Shown: positions 1 through 7,230 of the stretch, piece by piece
Layout of the letters: every line of letters begins with the position of its first letter
Numbering within the stretch: position 1 is the first letter of the stretch
NCBI GenBank assembly: GCA_964560775.1
Contig: CAZLNH010000312.1
Coordinates: 1 to 11,315, forward strand
DNA length: 11,315 bases
Direction: 5' to 3'
DNA from: Woeseia sp964560775
GTDB lineage: Bacteria; Pseudomonadota; Gammaproteobacteria; Steroidobacterales; Woeseiaceae
Made by a program: the position numbers and the translations under genes
Notes under the pieces: model-generated
Told to the model about the DNA's origin: nothing
Databases searched by the model: none
What the model saw: the letters and a program-made list of their open reading frames with translations, nothing else

Positions 1-95
1 CAGCGTCCCTGAAAAGCCCTCCCCGGGGTGCGCCTTCGCTTACCACCAAATCCAAACGTTCATGAATAATCCGGGCCAGGAGTCTGCAAGCCTCG
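1..95. other. Sequence downstream of lysAC, no gene assigned
   Basis: Follows the LysAC stop on the minus strand. One minus-strand frame stays open from a stop at about 103 to the window edge, but it has no ATG and no convincing ribosome binding site before a possible TTG or GTG near its middle. A seven-codon ATG frame (minus strand, start near 63) closes quickly. No hairpin followed by a U tract is visible, so no terminator for lysAC is seen here. A following gene could begin in this stretch, but the window is too short to decide. Confidence 0.3.
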
Positions 96-2738
96 TCAGA
101 TCAGCACTTCTTCAGCCGGTTCCCGCAGGTTATAACGCGAACTCATGACGTAACCGTACGCCCCGGCATTCGCAATCGCGATAACGTCGTTCTCCGAACA
201 GGGCGGCAACATGCGGTCACTGCCGAGCTTGTCACCCGTTTCACAGATGGGCCCGACGACGGTCACACATACCGATGCCAGTTCATCTGCCCGCGTCAGG
301 TTTACGATCTCGTGCCAGGCACCATACAACGCGGGGCGCAGCAGTGAATTCATGCCGGTATTGACGCCGACATAGCGCATGTCCCCTTTGCCTTTGACCT
401 GTGTCACGCGCGTCAGCAGCACCCCGGCTTGTGCAACGAGGTAGCGCCCGGGCTCAAGCCATAGTTGGTAGCGCGGATATGCCCGGCGTATCTCGGCGAG
501 TGTGTTGTCGAGCGCCTGCAAGTCGAATGGCTGGTCGCCCGGCTTTTCCGGCACGCCGAGCCCGCCACCGAGATCCAGCACGTTGACTCGTGGAAACCTG
601 TCAGCAGCCTGCGCCAGCGCCGCCGCGACCGTGCGCCAGTTTTCCGGATCGAGTATGCCGCTGCCACTGTGTGCGTGAATACCGATGACATCGGCGCCCG
701 CGGCTTTCAGCAGGCGCTCCAGTTCATCAAGTTCGAAAAGCGGTACGCCAAACTTCGAATGCGCACCCGCCGTCTTGACGTGCTCGTGGTGGCCACGGCC
801 TCGGCCCGGGTCCAGCCGAATGAACAGGTCGAGGCCGGTAAAAACGTCCGGCCAGGCCTGCAGAGGATAAATGTTATCCAGAGTCAGCTGCAGCCCCTGC
901 TCGCGTCCCCAGGCATATTCGTCGCGCGGCGCAAAATTCGGCGTGAATAATATGCGTGACCGGTAAAGACCGGGCACCGAAGCCAGCAGGTGTTCCACTT
1001 CCCCCGGTGACACACACTCGAAATCAACGCCGAGTTCCGCCAGCACACGCAACACACCGGGATTGAAATTCGCTTTCATCGCATACAGGACCCGGTCAAC
1101 GGATTCCAGGGATTTCAGTCCTTCGGCAGCCGAGCGAATGGTTGCCGCATCGTAAACGTATGCCTTGTCACGTTCGGCGGCCAATTGCAGCAACTGCGCA
1201 CGCTTGTCGAGCCACCATACACCAGCCCTGCTCGCCGGAGTTTCACGAGTTTCAAACATCGCTTCCCAACTGGGACCGAACACGGAACTCGAGGCAGACG
1301 CGCTGATGATCGAGCTGTGAATACGGCCGACGAGTCGTTCCATGTTGTCCTGGTCAACAACGAAACTGAAGTTGAGATCATTGGCGGCCTGCGAGACGAG
1401 ATGGATCTTTTCTTCCTCAAACACGCGCAGTGCCGGAGCAAGACGAGGCAAAATTGTGCGAATCTTGCGGCCGACAAGGCTGATAACGGCGCAATTATCC
1501 AGCACGCGAACACGACACAGCTGTTCGAGGTCGGCAACCAGCGCGCGCCGCACATCGGGCGGCAGCATCTGATCGGTTGTTTCGATGGACACGGTGACGT
1601 TGGTCTGCGATGTGGAAACCAGGTCGATGGACACGCCGTGCCGGCTGAAACACGCGAATGCATCGGCAAGAAATCCGACCTCATGCCACATCGCCGAGCC
1701 TTCCATCGAAATCAGCGTCACACCACGCCGCGCCGACACGCCCTTGACCTGAGACTCAGCTTCACTCGTCAATGGCGCGATGACGGTGCCCTGTATATCC
1801 GGCGCGCCGGTGCAACGTATGAAAAGCGGTATACCGTAGCGCCGGACCGGCCCCAGGCACCTCGGATGCAGCACGCGACTGCCTGTGGATGCCAGTTCCT
1901 GCGCCTCATCGAATTGAAGCTCAGCCAGCAGGCGTGCCGACGGCACGCGTTTCGGATCTGCCGTGAACATACCAGGCACGTCGGTCCAGATCTCAAGCCT
2001 GCGTGCGCCGAGCATTGCAGCAAGGTACGAGGCCGAGGTATCCGAGCCTTCCCGGCCGAGCAACACCGTTTCGCCGCGTCTATTTCCGCCGATGAAGCCC
2101 TGCGTCAAAACGACCTTCCCGGTCCCCTGCAACGTCTCGGCCAGTTGCGGGTCCGGAGCATGGGCGCATGTGGCCGACAAGTAATTCTGCGCACTACTAC
2201 GCCGCGGATTATCCTCAGCCTTGAGGACCGTCCGTACATCGACCCAGTGCACGTCGATACCCTGCCGCGCAAGCCACGCAGCGCCCAGCGTCGTCGCGGC
2301 AATTTCGCCGAACGCCATGACCCGCGCATGGACACGGGGGCTGATCTCGCGCACGAGGCTGATGCCGGCCGCAAGCTGCTCGAGTTCGCCGAGAAGCGGA
2401 TCAAGCAAGGCCTTGCCGTCAAGACCCAGCTCCGCAGCAAGCTCAAGGTGGACGGCGCCGAACGCTGCCAGCTCCGTATCCGGTTTGCCGGCGAGGGCCT
2501 GCTGCACGACGCGCTCAAGCGTGTTCGACACACCGGCAATCGCAGACTGTACGATAACCGGACGTAAGCCCGCTCGGAGCCGATTGCGCACGATACCGGC
2601 AATCGTCTGCCAGTTCGCCAGCGTTGCGACACTACTGCCACCAAACTTCAATACCACCCAGTTGGACTCGGCGATGACGGCTGGCGCGCCCAGTTTGGCG
2701 CTGGACTGGAACTCGGCTTCTTCGACTGTTGGTTGCAT
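96..2738 (-). CDS. lysAC: Bifunctional aspartate kinase / diaminopimelate decarboxylase
   Basis: Cytoplasmic fusion enzyme of 880 residues. It catalyses the first step of the aspartate pathway (ATP-dependent phosphorylation of L-aspartate) and the last step of lysine synthesis (PLP-dependent decarboxylation of meso-diaminopimelate). Residues about 27-320 are the amino-acid kinase domain, with KFGGSS at 31-36, MAFGE at 141-145, LGREGSD at 227-233 and WTDVPG at 251-256. Residues about 338-390 and 416-470 look like a tandem ACT pair, the usual site of lysine or threonine feedback. Residues about 505-880 are a fold-III decarboxylase with the PLP lysine K555 in YAMKAN, HAHSGSG at 688-694, GGGLG at 724-728, EPGR at 762-765, CETGD at 832-836 and a C-terminal AGAYGY. 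The ATG at 2738 fits: kinase motifs begin soon after it, and GGA lies seven bases upstream. Both halves look intact, and the fusion is known in Xanthomonas-type genomes. Its leader probably carries an attenuator (2774-2990). Confidence 0.95.
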   Translation of the reverse strand: MQPTVEEAEFQSSAKLGAPAVIAESNWVVLKFGGSSVATLANWQTIAGIVRNRLRAGLRPVIVQSAIAGVSNTLERVVQQALAGKPDTELAAFGAVHLELAAELGLDGKALLDPLLGELEQLAAGISLVREISPRVHARVMAFGEIAATTLGAAWLARQGIDVHWVDVRTVLKAEDNPRRSSAQNYLSATCAHAPDPQLAETLQGTGKVVLTQGFIGGNRRGETVLLGREGSDTSASYLAAMLGARRLEIWTDVPGMFTADPKRVPSARLLAELQFDEAQELASTGSRVLHPRCLGPVRRYGIPLFIRCTGAPDIQGTVIAPLTSEAESQVKGVSARRGVTLISMEGSAMWHEVGFLADAFACFSRHGVSIDLVSTSQTNVTVSIETTDQMLPPDVRRALVADLEQLCRVRVLDNCAVISLVGRKIRTILPRLAPALRVFEEEKIHLVSQAANDLNFSFVVDQDNMERLVGRIHSSIISASASSSVFGPSWEAMFETRETPASRAGVWWLDKRAQLLQLAAERDKAYVYDAATIRSAAEGLKSLESVDRVLYAMKANFNPGVLRVLAELGVDFECVSPGEVEHLLASVPGLYRSRILFTPNFAPRDEYAWGREQGLQLTLDNIYPLQAWPDVFTGLDLFIRLDPGRGRGHHEHVKTAGAHSKFGVPLFELDELERLLKAAGADVIGIHAHSGSGILDPENWRTVAAALAQAADRFPRVNVLDLGGGLGVPEKPGDQPFDLQALDNTLAEIRRAYPRYQLWLEPGRYLVAQAGVLLTRVTQVKGKGDMRYVGVNTGMNSLLRPALYGAWHEIVNLTRADELASVCVTVVGPICETGDKLGSDRMLPPCSENDVIAIANAGAYGYVMSSRYNLREPAEEVLI

Positions 2739-2753
2739 TTATTCGTCCGGGTT

Positions 2754-2768
2754 GCCGCACAGTGCGGC
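2754..2768 (-). promoter_or_regulatory. Hairpin between leader terminator and lysAC start
   Basis: A perfect 6-bp inverted repeat with a 3-base loop; in the RNA GCCGCA, CUG, UGCGGC. It lies between the U tract of the leader terminator and the weak GGA ribosome binding site of lysAC. Its two arms share the CCGCA and UGCGG sequences of the terminator arms, so terminator and hairpin could exchange partners. The repeat is seen directly; the regulatory role is inferred. Confidence 0.4.
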
Positions 2769-2773
2769 GTTGC

Positions 2774-2805
2774 AAAAAAAAACCCGCACGGGCGGACCCT
2801 GCGGG
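2774..2805 (-). terminator. Intrinsic terminator in the lysAC leader (likely attenuator)
   Basis: Read on the minus strand, CCCGCA (2805-2800) pairs with UGCGGG (2788-2783). GGG (2799-2797) pairs inside with CCC (2792-2790) around a UCCG tetraloop, leaving one bulged base at 2789. The nine-pair GC-rich stem is followed at once by nine U (2782-2774). This is a textbook intrinsic terminator oriented toward lysAC and ending 35 bases before its ATG. That leaves little room for a separate promoter downstream, so lysAC transcripts probably pass through it, which points to conditional termination. It could instead simply end ilvD transcripts. Confidence 0.75.
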
Positions 2806-2835
2806 CTCTATGGCTATGGCCGGTTTTTTTCTTGT

Positions 2836-2955
2836 TCAGCCGGCTCCGTGGCCACTCACACCCGCGCACCTCTGGCGCGCCAGTTTGGTTTTAGGTTTTA
2901 TGCCATCGGCAATGCCGACGGCCAGGCACTTTACGCGGGCGGAATTTGAATTCAT
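2836..2955 (-). CDS. Possible 39-residue leader peptide with Lys/Thr codon cluster
   Basis: A minus-strand ATG frame of 39 codons plus TGA lies between ilvD and lysAC. Residues 19-24 read I-K-P-K-T-K (codons 2901-2884), so three Lys and one Thr codon fall within five positions, in an AT-rich patch of otherwise GC-rich DNA. The stop is 30 bases before the terminator stem. This matches the layout of amino-acid-biosynthesis leader peptides such as those of the thr and his operons, where the ribosome stalls at codons for the pathway end product. No Shine-Dalgarno is visible. The start lies close to the +1 expected from the promoter at 2962-2990, so translation would have to be leaderless or very weak. 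It could be a chance frame. Confidence 0.4.
   Translation of the reverse strand: MNSNSARVKCLAVGIADGIKPKTKLARQRCAGVSGHGAG
2902..2922 (-). promoter_or_regulatory. Nine-base-pair hairpin beside the Lys codon cluster
   Basis: GCCGUCGGC and GCCGAUGGC pair over nine positions (one G-U) around a three-base AUU loop. In RNA the hairpin sits immediately 5' of the Ile-Lys-Pro-Lys-Thr-Lys codons of the putative leader. No U tract follows, so it is not itself an intrinsic terminator. It may be one of the alternating leader structures; a second smaller stem (CGCGCC, AGA, GGUGCG) follows just after the Lys codons. The pairing is seen directly; the role is inferred. Confidence 0.4.
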
Positions 2956-2961
2956 CGGCAG

Positions 2962-2990
2962 AGTAAAGCGGAGCCGGCACCGAACGTCAA
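2962..2990 (-). promoter_or_regulatory. Candidate sigma70 promoter for the lysAC leader
   Basis: On the minus strand TTGACG (2990-2985, five of six matches to the -35 consensus) is followed after exactly 17 bases by TTTACT (2967-2962, four of six matches to the -10). It begins ten bases after the ilvD stop codon, so it would give lysAC its own transcript starting near 2955. There is no upstream intrinsic terminator, so read-through from ilvD is also possible. Confidence 0.45.
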
Positions 2991-2999
2991 GCCGCTTTT

Positions 3000-4691
3000 T
3001 CAGTCGTCATCCCACGGCAGCGCAACCGTAATGGCGCCGCGGGACGCTGTCGTCACTTCACCGCGGTACTTCGCCAGCACACCGCCGTGGACCGAGGACG
3101 GGGGGCGGCGCCAGGCTTTGCGACGACCGGCCAGCGTTTGATTGTCGATGTCCAGTGTCATCGTCCGGGATTCGGCGTCGATGGTAATGCGGTCCCCATT
3201 CTCGATCAGCGCGGTCGGGCCGCCGACAGCCGCCTCGGGCGACACGTGCCCGACAACAAAGCCGTGGCTGCCACCGGAGAATCGCCCATCGGTAATCAGG
3301 GCAACGTCACCGCCCAGCCCCTTGCCCATGATCGCCCCGGTCGGGCTCAGCATTTCCCGCATGCCCGGCCCGCCTTTCGGACCCTCGTAGCGGATGACGA
3401 TTACGTCGCCAGCCTGGATGGCATCGTGGAGAATGGACTGCAATGCTTCTTCCTCCGAGTGAAACACCCGCGCTCGCCCCGAAAAGGCAAGGCCTTCCTT
3501 CCCCGATATTTTGGCGACCGCACCTTCGGGCGCGAGATTGCCGTACAGCACGACGAGATGGCTGTCGCGTTTGATCGGATCGTCAAAATCGTGAACGATG
3601 GTTTGCCCTGCCGGATAATCATTAACGTCGGCGAGGTTTTCGGCCACGCTGCGGCCCGTGACTGTCAGGCAGTCACCGTGCAACAAGCCCCGATCGAGGA
3701 GGCGCTTCATCAGCGGCTGAATCCCGCCGATCGAAATCAATTCCGACATCAGGTAACGGCCGCTGGGACGTACGTCCGCCAGCACCGGTACCCTCGCACC
3801 GATGCGGGAGAAGTCGTCCAGACTCAGTGCTACGTCCGCTTCGTGAGCCATTGCAAGCAGATGCAGCACCGCATTGGTGGACCCGCCAAGCGCAATCACA
3901 ACTGTGATCGCGTTTTCGAAGGCCTCGCGCGTCATGATGTCGCGCGGCTTGATGTCCTTCCTGATCAACTCGACGACTGCCGCCCCGGCGCGCGTGCAGT
4001 CATCCGACTTGCTGGATGATTCCGCCTCCTGTGCGGAACTGTTGGCAAGACTCAGGCCCAGCGCCTCGATCGCCGACGCCATCGTGTTTGCGGTATACAT
4101 TCCGCCGCAGGCACCGGGCCCGGGAATCGCCGTACGTTCAACCGCCAGCAATTCATCGTCGCCAATGCGCCCGCCGGCATGCGCGCCGACCGCTTCAAAC
4201 ACCGATACGATATCGCGGCGTTCAGCGCCCGGCCGAATCGTCCCGCCGTAGACGAACACGGACGGCCGGTTCAGCCGCGCCATCGCCATGACGCAGCCGG
4301 GCATATTTTTGTCACATCCGCCGATGGTTACCAGCCCGTCAAAGCCTTGCGCGCCCGCTACCGCTTCGATCGAATCCGCAATAATTTCGCGTGAAACCAG
4401 CGAATAACGCATGCCCGGCGTGCCCATCGAAATGCCGTCGGAAACGGAGATCGTATTGAAGATAACCCCCTTGCCACCCGCGTCATCAGCGCCGGCCGCT
4501 GCCAGTTCCGCAAGCCGGTTTATGTGCATGTTGCACGGCGTGATCATGCTCCAGGTCGACGCAATCCCGACTTGCGGCTTGCCGAAATCCGCATCCTTGA
4601 ATCCGACTGCCCGCAGCATGGCGCGGCTGGGCGCGTGTTCATTGCCATCGACGACGACGCGTGAATAGCGCCGCAATTCTTTCTCTGTCAT
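3000..4691 (-). CDS. ilvD: Dihydroxy-acid dehydratase
   Basis: Cytoplasmic Fe-S enzyme that dehydrates 2,3-dihydroxy-isovalerate and 2,3-dihydroxy-3-methylvalerate to the 2-oxoacid precursors of valine/leucine and isoleucine. The product is 563 residues from the chosen ATG, within the normal family range. Cluster cysteines are C53 (TPCN), C126 (GGCDKN) and C195 (GACGG). Other signatures are SDG at 84-86 (Mg site), K128 of GGCDKN, GMREM near 443-447 and GRFSGG at 469-474, whose serine is the family's catalytic base. The ATG at 4691 is preferred over one ten codons upstream at 4721, because AGGGA lies seven bases before it and the family begins close to this point. The kinase gene ends 127 bp upstream, and a candidate promoter lies between. 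Nothing appears truncated. Phosphogluconate dehydratase (Edd) is a relative, but the length and motifs fit IlvD better. Confidence 0.95.
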   Translation of the reverse strand: MTEKELRRYSRVVVDGNEHAPSRAMLRAVGFKDADFGKPQVGIASTWSMITPCNMHINRLAELAAAGADDAGGKGVIFNTISVSDGISMGTPGMRYSLVSREIIADSIEAVAGAQGFDGLVTIGGCDKNMPGCVMAMARLNRPSVFVYGGTIRPGAERRDIVSVFEAVGAHAGGRIGDDELLAVERTAIPGPGACGGMYTANTMASAIEALGLSLANSSAQEAESSSKSDDCTRAGAAVVELIRKDIKPRDIMTREAFENAITVVIALGGSTNAVLHLLAMAHEADVALSLDDFSRIGARVPVLADVRPSGRYLMSELISIGGIQPLMKRLLDRGLLHGDCLTVTGRSVAENLADVNDYPAGQTIVHDFDDPIKRDSHLVVLYGNLAPEGAVAKISGKEGLAFSGRARVFHSEEEALQSILHDAIQAGDVIVIRYEGPKGGPGMREMLSPTGAIMGKGLGGDVALITDGRFSGGSHGFVVGHVSPEAAVGGPTALIENGDRITIDAESRTMTLDIDNQTLAGRRKAWRRPPSSVHGGVLAKYRGEVTTASRGAITVALPWDDD

Positions 4692-4715
4692 GCAATATCC
4701 CTGGATAGATGCGAA

Positions 4716-4733
4716 CCGCACAGTTTCGTGCGG
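4716..4733 (-). promoter_or_regulatory. Inverted repeat at the ilvD transcription start
   Basis: CCGCAC and GTGCGG form a perfect 6-bp inverted repeat around a six-base loop. It overlaps the expected +1 of the candidate ilvD promoter, so it could be an operator or a 5' RNA hairpin. The repeat is seen; its function is unknown. Confidence 0.3.
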
Positions 4734-4735
4734 AC

Positions 4736-4764
4736 ATTATTCATCATCGGGCAACAGAGGTCGA
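4736..4764 (-). promoter_or_regulatory. Candidate sigma70 promoter for ilvD
   Basis: On the minus strand TCGACC (4764-4759) and AATAAT (4741-4736) are separated by 17 bases, with four of six and five of six matches to the -35 and -10 consensus. The expected start near 4729 would give a leader of about 38 bases, consistent with the ribosome binding site before the ATG at 4691. Confidence 0.4.
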
Positions 4765-4787
4765 CCTGGGCGTTAAACCGGATTTCC

Positions 4788-4807
4788 AACCGATCGCGCA
4801 ATCGGTT
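4788..4807 (-). repeat. Inverted repeat after the kinase gene
   Basis: AACCGAT and ATCGGTT pair perfectly over seven bases around a six-base loop, 12 bases past the kinase stop codon. No U tract follows in either direction, so it is at best a weak or factor-dependent terminator, or a stem protecting the 3' end. Confidence 0.3.
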
Positions 4808-4818
4808 AGCGATCCGGG

Positions 4819-7116
4819 CTAGTCGTCGTCGCGAATAATGACCGCGACGCGGGTGAAGGTTCCCGGAGACGACGATTCGGAGTCGAGCTCGATCGTGAAT
4901 GCTTCGTCCTCTTCGGGCGCCGCATCCTGAACCAGCGGAATAAGCAATCGGGCAACACGCTGGCCGGGGCCGAAGACGACGATCTTGCGACCCGGCGCAA
5001 AATAGTCTTCGCCTTCGGTGGCCGTAATATCTTCAACGGTGTAGACGACATTCAACGTGGTCTGGTCCGGATTCAGCCGCGTTACATCGATTTGTACCGC
5101 CGGGTCACGCTCGGACACCGACACCTGGGCGTTGGTAAAGACGACGGTGTTCACAGCGTGGTTTGCTTCGAACCGGCGCTGGTCGTCGTCAAGCAATCCG
5201 AGATTGATCTGGCCCAGTTCCGTGTCGACGTTGTAATAGTCGCGCAGGAGTAGCGCCACCTGCCTGTCAGGCTCACGCTCGTCATTGGATGAAATGGAAA
5301 CAGCCAGCGTTGCTGCGCGCTGCCCAGGATTGAAACTGATGACATCATCGCCGGAGAGCCTGTAGCGGCCTTCCGCGCCCGGCGAACGATTGCCACTGAA
5401 TCCGACTTCGTCAATACGCACTGTCAAGGGCGAGTCGAGACCGAACCACCGGTACAGGTTGATGACCAGCGGTTCGTTGCCCTCGACCAGGGTCACATCG
5501 AGTTCCGGCCGCTCCTCGCCGGGGGCCGAAAACATTAACGAATTGCCCGCGTCGAAGTCGTCGGGCAAGACGCTGGCGCCGGAGTCTTGCGCTGTCCCGG
5601 CTCCGCCCGCGGGCGGCGCCTCAGCAGTTGAGGCCTCCTGAGTGTCCGCAGCGCCGCTGCTGCCCCCGTCTTCGGCCTGATCGCTGTACGTCCTTTCGTC
5701 GCCGTCACCTCCAGCGGAGGGGTCATCGGCCGAAGCCATCGCGGCCGCTTCGGCATTCGGGACCGGTTCGGCGCTGTAATATGGCGTGCCTTCTGCGTCA
5801 CTCGTGCCAGCAATCTCGCCCTCACCCGCAGACCGGTCGTTCGCGACGGCGCTGCCTCGTACAACCGCCGGCTGCTCTGTGACCGCGGCTGCAGGGGCTG
5901 ATTCCGGCGCCGCGGGCTCGGGATCCGGAGTAACCGCCGCGGCGGGAATGACTCCCTCCGCTGCGCCTTTGACCATTACTGCAAGTTCCTCGAGCCAGGT
6001 TGGACGCACGACAGTCGCCGCGATGATAGCGGCAAGCAGCAAGGCCACCACGTAGGGCCAGCGGCGCCGGCTTGATTCTTCGTCGGCCCGAAAATGGCGC
6101 GCGTCGTCGACTACCTCAAGCGGTACGAACCGGGGCGTCGGCTCTGGCTCGTCGCCTGCAGAGACGCCGAGCAGCGCGTCGAGAAACTCGCCTGGCGTAG
6201 CGTGCCGAGTAACACGAGAATGCGACAGGGCCTTGCGCAGCGCTTTCCACTGCACATCCGGCAGATCCCTGGGCCGTTGCGGTTCCATGCCGCTTTCGGC
6301 CGCCTCAGCGGCATTGCGCGGTCCAAAAACCCGGTGGCCCGCAATCAGTCGATACGCGAGGCAGGCAAGCGAAAACACGTCATCCGCGGCAACCGGTTCT
6401 TCGCCGGTCAGAACCTGCATGCTTGAGTAGGCCGGCGTTGCTGCCGCCAGCACGCCGGGATTGAAAGCTGCGGCGGCATCCTGTTGTTGCCGGATACGCG
6501 CGATTCCGAAATCGAACAACTTGATCGCGCCCGATGGCAGGACCATGATATTGCCGGGCTTGACGTCAGCGTGGACGACCCCGCAGCGATGGGCGTAGCC
6601 AAGCGCTTCCCCCACCTGGCGGATAATGTCGAGTGACGCCTGCCGGTCCGGCAACCCCTCGCCCGAGTCCAGCACATCAGCGAGCGAGCGACCCGCAAGC
6701 CATTCCATGACGATGAAATACAGGTCGTCTTCGCGATCAAGGTCGATAAAGCGAACAATATTCGGGTGTGACAGGCAACGGCCCTTTGCCGCCTCCTGCT
6801 GGATCGCGCGCAATGCGTTGGGGTTGCGTGACAGTTTGGATGACAGGACCTTGATTGCGACCCAGGGTTCTATGCCCTCGACCTCGGCCATGCGCCGGTC
6901 CAGCGCCTTGTAGACAACCCCCATGCCACCGGCGGCGACGCGCTCCTGAAGCAGGAAGCGATCCCGCAGAACTGATCCGACCTGCAGGCGCCCGTCGTCG
7001 CTGTCATTGGCGGTGACCGCGGCGTCAGGCGGCAACACGGCGGTGCGCGCAAACGGATCGTCGTCGTCGAATGAATCCCGCGCCACGCCGGGAACAGTTT
7101 TCATGTTTTCGCTCAC
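4819..7116 (-). CDS. Transmembrane Ser/Thr protein kinase with Calx-beta-like domains
   Basis: A 765-residue PknB-like kinase. The cytoplasmic kinase domain covers about 52-318: glycine loop VAAGGMGVVYKA (60-71), K89 in VAIKV, catalytic loop HADVKPGN (182-189) and DFG (202-204). One hydrophobic segment at about 354-370 follows an Arg-rich stretch, predicting a cytoplasmic N-terminus. An Ala/Pro/Glu-rich linker (about 385-515) leads to two beta-rich units (about 540-645 and 655-765) resembling Calx-beta domains: each ends in Asp-Asp-Asp, and the second has EGEDY (701-705) and a PEEDEAF cluster (734-740). The outer part would lie in the periplasm and may bind calcium or other ligands. HAD replaces HRD, as in a known bacterial subfamily. 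The APE segment reads SMQ, so its usual glutamate is missing. Start is GTG at 7116 with GGAG six bases upstream; ATG at 7104 is the alternative. Substrates are unknown, and no partner phosphatase lies nearby. Confidence 0.87.
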   Translation of the reverse strand: MSENMKTVPGVARDSFDDDDPFARTAVLPPDAAVTANDSDDGRLQVGSVLRDRFLLQERVAAGGMGVVYKALDRRMAEVEGIEPWVAIKVLSSKLSRNPNALRAIQQEAAKGRCLSHPNIVRFIDLDREDDLYFIVMEWLAGRSLADVLDSGEGLPDRQASLDIIRQVGEALGYAHRCGVVHADVKPGNIMVLPSGAIKLFDFGIARIRQQQDAAAAFNPGVLAAATPAYSSMQVLTGEEPVAADDVFSLACLAYRLIAGHRVFGPRNAAEAAESGMEPQRPRDLPDVQWKALRKALSHSRVTRHATPGEFLDALLGVSAGDEPEPTPRFVPLEVVDDARHFRADEESSRRRWPYVVALLLAAIIAATVVRPTWLEELAVMVKGAAEGVIPAAAVTPDPEPAAPESAPAAAVTEQPAVVRGSAVANDRSAGEGEIAGTSDAEGTPYYSAEPVPNAEAAAMASADDPSAGGDGDERTYSDQAEDGGSSGAADTQEASTAEAPPAGGAGTAQDSGASVLPDDFDAGNSLMFSAPGEERPELDVTLVEGNEPLVINLYRWFGLDSPLTVRIDEVGFSGNRSPGAEGRYRLSGDDVISFNPGQRAATLAVSISSNDEREPDRQVALLLRDYYNVDTELGQINLGLLDDDQRRFEANHAVNTVVFTNAQVSVSERDPAVQIDVTRLNPDQTTLNVVYTVEDITATEGEDYFAPGRKIVVFGPGQRVARLLIPLVQDAAPEEDEAFTIELDSESSSPGTFTRVAVIIRDDD

Positions 7117-7230
7117 CAGGTACTCCAGCGCTGCCTGCTCACGCTTCCAATCACCTGACAGTTTAGCGCGAGTTGCACGACGGCCAGTGGGAACTGGTCG
7201 TCAGATTGCCTGACAACAGTGTGCCGGAAT
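7117..7230. other. Gap between oxidase and kinase genes
   Basis: This 114-bp minus-strand gap holds two small inverted repeats and no clear terminator. GTCAG, ATTGC, CTGAC lies at 7200-7214, and a CCAGT/ACTGG stem lies just before it. A weak -10-like TAAACT occurs on the minus strand near 7160, but no good -35 is spaced to it. Whether the kinase has its own promoter cannot be decided by eye. Confidence 0.3.
7200..7214. repeat. Short palindrome sharing a 10-mer with 9736-9750
   Basis: GTCAG, ATTGC, CTGAC is an inverted repeat with 5-bp arms. Its reverse strand contains GTCAGGCAAT, which occurs again at 9737-9746 inside another palindrome (GGTCA, GGCAA, TGACC). Both copies are intergenic and flank the dehydratase-oxidase pair, so they could be sites for one regulator. 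Two copies are weak evidence. Confidence 0.25.

Noticed and set aside
1185..2567. Long plus-strand open frame (460 codons) opposite lysAC
   Set aside because: It is antisense to the kinase and linker part of LysAC, has Arg/His-rich shadow composition and no recognisable domain; long shadow frames are expected in GC-rich DNA.
2821..2831. Plus-strand terminator at the T7 run
   Set aside because: The sequence before the T run forms only a three-base stem on the plus strand, and no plus-strand gene would use it.
2774..2882. Lysine riboswitch in front of lysAC
   Set aside because: AGAGGTGCG near 2874 recalls the riboswitch core, but only about 100 bases remain before the terminator tail and the other conserved core blocks are absent; the element is normally about 170 bases or more.
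3087..4019. Plus-strand open frame (310 codons) opposite ilvD
   Set aside because: Antisense shadow of IlvD with no recognisable domain.
4788..4807. Intrinsic terminator for the kinase gene
   Set aside because: A perfect hairpin but no following U tract in either direction, so it is listed only as an inverted repeat.
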